Shown here piece after piece: positions 6,564 through 8,459 of a DNA stretch of 8,459 bases. The position numbers were made by a program, and so were the translations under genes. The DNA is from SLQH01 sp964612995 (GTDB lineage: Bacteria; Planctomycetota; UBA11346), in NCBI GenBank assembly GCA_964612995.1, contig CAZTGE010000168.1, positions 1 through 8,459 on the forward strand, written 5' to 3'. The notes beneath the pieces were generated by a model, which was not told the origin of the DNA, ran no database searches, and was given only the letters and a program-made list of their open reading frames with translations. How positions within the stretch are numbered: position 1 is the first letter of the stretch; every line of letters starts with the position of its first letter.

Positions 6564-7290
6564 CATCGACCTCCTCGTCGCGCACATGGCGCGCTGCGTC
6601 GAGCACCTCGACCGTGATGCCCCGGTTCTCCCGCGCCTGCGGGTCGGAGCGCAGCTTGGGCCGGGTCGCGCCCCAGCCCCACAGACTCATCTGCTCGGCC
6701 GGCACGCCCAGCCAGTGGAGGTGATGGAAAACCATGCGCCCCTGCGTTGCGCTTTCCAACAACTCCATGGCCAATCCGTTGCGGCCGGGGACATCGCCCG
6801 ATATACGCACACGCCGTTCCGGTCGTCCGCGCACCGCGTCGGCCACCGCGACCAGCACCGCCCGCGCCGATGGATGCAGCACCGGTTTGCCGTCGACGAA
6901 CTCGATGCGCGCCGGCAGCCGCAGCTGCACGCGGTCACGCGCGTAGCGCACCATGGCCTCGTCGGGGCGGAAACGCACCGCCAGTTCTTCGCGCAGCTTC
7001 TTGGTCACCCGTTCGAGCTCGTCGGGGCTGCCTTCCTGATCCGGGATCCACCACAGATCGCGCTTGTACTTGAGCCGGTCGTGATGCAGGCGCCCGGCCA
7101 TGATGCCGGGCATGCCCTTGGCGTTGAGATGCGGAATCAGCGGGCCGCGGCCCTGGCCGACCAGTCCGGCCTCCTGGGTATCGGCCAGGGCGACCAGCAG
7201 AATGAAGAAGGTCAGCAACAGGGTGATCATGTCGCCGAAGCTGACCATGTAGGCGGGTACGCCGCGTTTTTCCTCTTTGGGCAGATCCAT
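6556..7290 (-). CDS. Second, divergent MotB-like (OmpA/MotB family) protein
   Basis: This 244-residue protein has MotB layout but is clearly different from its upstream neighbour. A single membrane helix at about 17-36 contains SFGDMITLLLTFFILLVALA, and Asp20 aligns with the ion-binding aspartate of MotB. A charged linker (about 40-115) follows, then a weak OmpA-like domain (about 118-230). It keeps GWGATRP and ENRGITVEV, but the helix that normally reads NxxLSxxRA is NGLAMELLESATQGRM, so the peptidoglycan-binding signature is poor. The start is the ATG at 7290, because AGGGAG (7298-7303) lies 7 nt upstream. The preceding GTG at 7293 would leave only 4 nt. The upstream motB stop is 3 nt before this ATG, and the end overlaps fliL by 8 nt. 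It may be a second stator subunit, a regulatory or decoy subunit, or an auxiliary anchor; the role is inferred from location only. Confidence 0.86.
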   Translation of the reverse strand: MDLPKEEKRGVPAYMVSFGDMITLLLTFFILLVALADTQEAGLVGQGRGPLIPHLNAKGMPGIMAGRLHHDRLKYKRDLWWIPDQEGSPDELERVTKKLREELAVRFRPDEAMVRYARDRVQLRLPARIEFVDGKPVLHPSARAVLVAVADAVRGRPERRVRISGDVPGRNGLAMELLESATQGRMVFHHLHWLGVPAEQMSLWGWGATRPKLRSDPQARENRGITVEVLDAARHVRDEEVDDG

Positions 7291-7293
7291 CAC

Positions 7294-8019
7294 TCATCTC
7301 CCTGCGAAGCCGTCGCGATCGACGATGATGAACTCTGCCCGTCCGTTGCTCGTCTGACTGCGTTCGGGGCCGTAGCCCGCGACCGCGATCCTGTCGGCGC
7401 TCATGTCGCCGCCGCGCACCAGCCGTTGCGCGATCCTGACCGCTCGGCGGATGGCCAGATCCATCGGGTCGGTCTGCTGCTCGCGCAACAGCGGCAGCTC
7501 CTTTGAACCGGTGTAGCCGACCACCACCAGATGGTAGGGCATGTACTCGAGCGCGCGGGCCACCGTCGCCAGCCGGCCGAACGAGGCCGAAGACATGTCC
7601 TCTTCGCCGGGGGCGAAGTCGACCGCATCGCGGATGAACACGCGGTAGCCTTCGCGGATCCGCTCCCAGGCGATCGGCTCGCCGCTGCGATCGCGCAAGC
7701 GCAGCAGGATCTCGTTCGGATCGCGATCCTCGAGCGGCCGGAAGCGCGGCGGGAGCGAGGGAGCGTAGGGATTGCGCTGTTCGCGGCCCTGACGGATCAT
7801 CCGCGGCGGGGTCAGGCTGTCCTTGTCGTCACGCCGGCCGGAGAAGATGCCGAAGGTATCGCGGATGCTGCCACGCAGCTCGAACAGTTTCTCCACCTTG
7901 GGCGTCGAGAAAGTCAGCAGCAGGATGAAGAAGGTCAGCAGCAACGACATCAGGTCGGTGAAGGTGACGATCCACTCTGGGGTCTCCGGGGCCCCATCCT
8001 CCTCCGGCAGGTCGGCCAC
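7294..8019 (-). CDS. motB: PomB/MotB-like flagellar stator protein
   Basis: This is the partner of MotA, anchored to peptidoglycan. The 241-residue product has a short cytoplasmic N-terminus, one membrane helix at about 17-38 and a periplasmic OmpA-like region at about 125-233. The helix reads TFTDLMSLLLTFFILLLTFS, and Asp22 matches the ion-binding aspartate of MotB/PomB. The following stretch (LFELRGSIRDTFGIF) fits the PomB plug and linker. The OmpA-like part keeps DLAIRRAVRIAQRL, GYGPE and NGRAEF, close to the family's LSxxRA, GYG and NRRVE motifs. It lacks the aspartate usual after GHT, reading GYTGSKE instead. The start is a GTG with a GGGGGAG Shine-Dalgarno 7 nt upstream, 3 nt after the motA stop. 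At 241 residues it is short for PomB/MotB (about 250-310). Confidence 0.91.
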   Translation of the reverse strand: MADLPEEDGAPETPEWIVTFTDLMSLLLTFFILLLTFSTPKVEKLFELRGSIRDTFGIFSGRRDDKDSLTPPRMIRQGREQRNPYAPSLPPRFRPLEDRDPNEILLRLRDRSGEPIAWERIREGYRVFIRDAVDFAPGEEDMSSASFGRLATVARALEYMPYHLVVVGYTGSKELPLLREQQTDPMDLAIRRAVRIAQRLVRGGDMSADRIAVAGYGPERSQTSNGRAEFIIVDRDGFAGR

Positions 8020-8022
8020 GGC

Positions 8023-8459
8023 TCACTCCCCCTGCTCCGGCTCGGCCCGGTCTGCCGGTGAGAGGAAGCCCTTGAGCCGTTCGCGGATCACATTGGGGTT
8101 CTCACCGGCCTGGATCGCCAGCACTCCCTCGACCATCACCTGGCGCGCCAGCACCTCCTCGGTGTTGCGCGCGCCCAGCTTCCCGGCCAGGGGGATGAAC
8201 ACGAGATTGGCGATCACTGCACCGTAGAAGGTGGTGATCAGCGCCACTGCCATACCGGGCCCGAGGGCGCTGGGATCGTCGAGGTTCTGCAGCATCAGGA
8301 TCAGGCCGATCAGGGTGCCGATCATCCCGAACGCCGGCGCCATCGCGCCGGCGCTGTCGATGATCCCCTTGCCGTAGGAATGGCGACTGGCCATCTGCTC
8401 GAGCTCGATCTCCATGATCGAACGCACGCTCTCCGGCGCGACGCCGTCGATGATCATCT
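8023..8459 (-). CDS. motA: MotA/PomA-like flagellar stator protein, C-terminal part (5' end beyond window)
   Basis: This is the ion-conducting stator subunit of the flagellar motor. It forms a channel with MotB in the inner membrane and pushes on FliG. Only the last ~145 residues are inside the window, and the reading frame stays open to the right edge. Counting from the first visible Met (8457), two membrane segments are evident at about 36-57 and 67-91. They carry the family's conserved prolines in MAPAFGMIGT (Pro41) and VFIPLAGKL (Pro89). The motif LDDPSALGPGMAVAL and the tail GVLAIQAGENPNVIRERLKGFL-type sequence are typical of the PomA/MotA branch, in which the C-terminus is cytoplasmic. 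The stop is 3 nt before the GTG of the next gene, so the pair is surely co-translated. The wording is closer to sodium-type PomA than to E. coli MotA, but the coupling ion cannot be read from this part. Confidence 0.94.
   Translation of the reverse strand, partial: MIIDGVAPESVRSIMEIELEQMASRHSYGKGIIDSAGAMAPAFGMIGTLIGLILMLQNLDDPSALGPGMAVALITTFYGAVIANLVFIPLAGKLGARNTEEVLARQVMVEGVLAIQAGENPNVIRERLKGFLSPADRAEPEQGE

Noticed and set aside
1..8459. CRISPR arrays, tRNA or rRNA genes, phage or toxin-antitoxin genes.
   Set aside because: No regularly spaced direct repeats, no tRNA cloverleaf, and no small coding pair outside the genes listed. The window is almost fully used by known families.

Overview
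The window is high-GC bacterial DNA. Every supported gene lies on the minus strand, so it reads right to left. The gene content is polar-type flagellar stator and C-ring genes, type IV pilus PilC, a PilS-like kinase and a two-domain dCTP deaminase, closely packed with 3-8 nt gaps or overlaps. This suggests a proteobacterium, most likely a gammaproteobacterium of the Chromatiales (purple sulfur bacteria) type. That placement is inferred from gene content and protein style and was not tested by a search.

From right to left, the first block (8459-4578) is a compact motility operon. It runs: the 3' part of a motA/pomA-like stator gene cut by the window edge, a PomB/MotB-like partner, a second and more divergent MotB-like protein, fliL, fliM and fliN. 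Stops and starts touch or overlap and most genes have a clear Shine-Dalgarno sequence inside the preceding gene, so they are probably cotranscribed and translationally coupled. The products would form the stator (MotA with one or two MotB-like subunits), the stator-associated FliL, and the C-ring switch (FliM, FliN). Unlike many flagellar operons, fliN is not followed by fliOPQR.

After a 112-nt gap comes a second block: pilC, the inner-membrane platform protein of type IV pili, and a membrane sensor histidine kinase resembling PilS. No pilR, pilB or pilD is present. The kinase is followed by a 205-nt intergenic region with a near-perfect 19-bp inverted repeat flanked by 11-bp direct repeats, which looks like a small non-autonomous mobile element. 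Next is a two-domain dCTP deaminase gene that starts at a GTG.

The left 192 nt have no supported gene. They hold a run of five short hairpins with 3-nt loops, the last of which sits directly after the dcd stop and may terminate transcription. No tRNA, rRNA, CRISPR array, complete IS element or phage gene was seen. The window is mostly ordinary housekeeping and motility sequence. The points most worth a second look are the duplicated, diverged MotB, the MITE-like repeat and the hairpin cluster.
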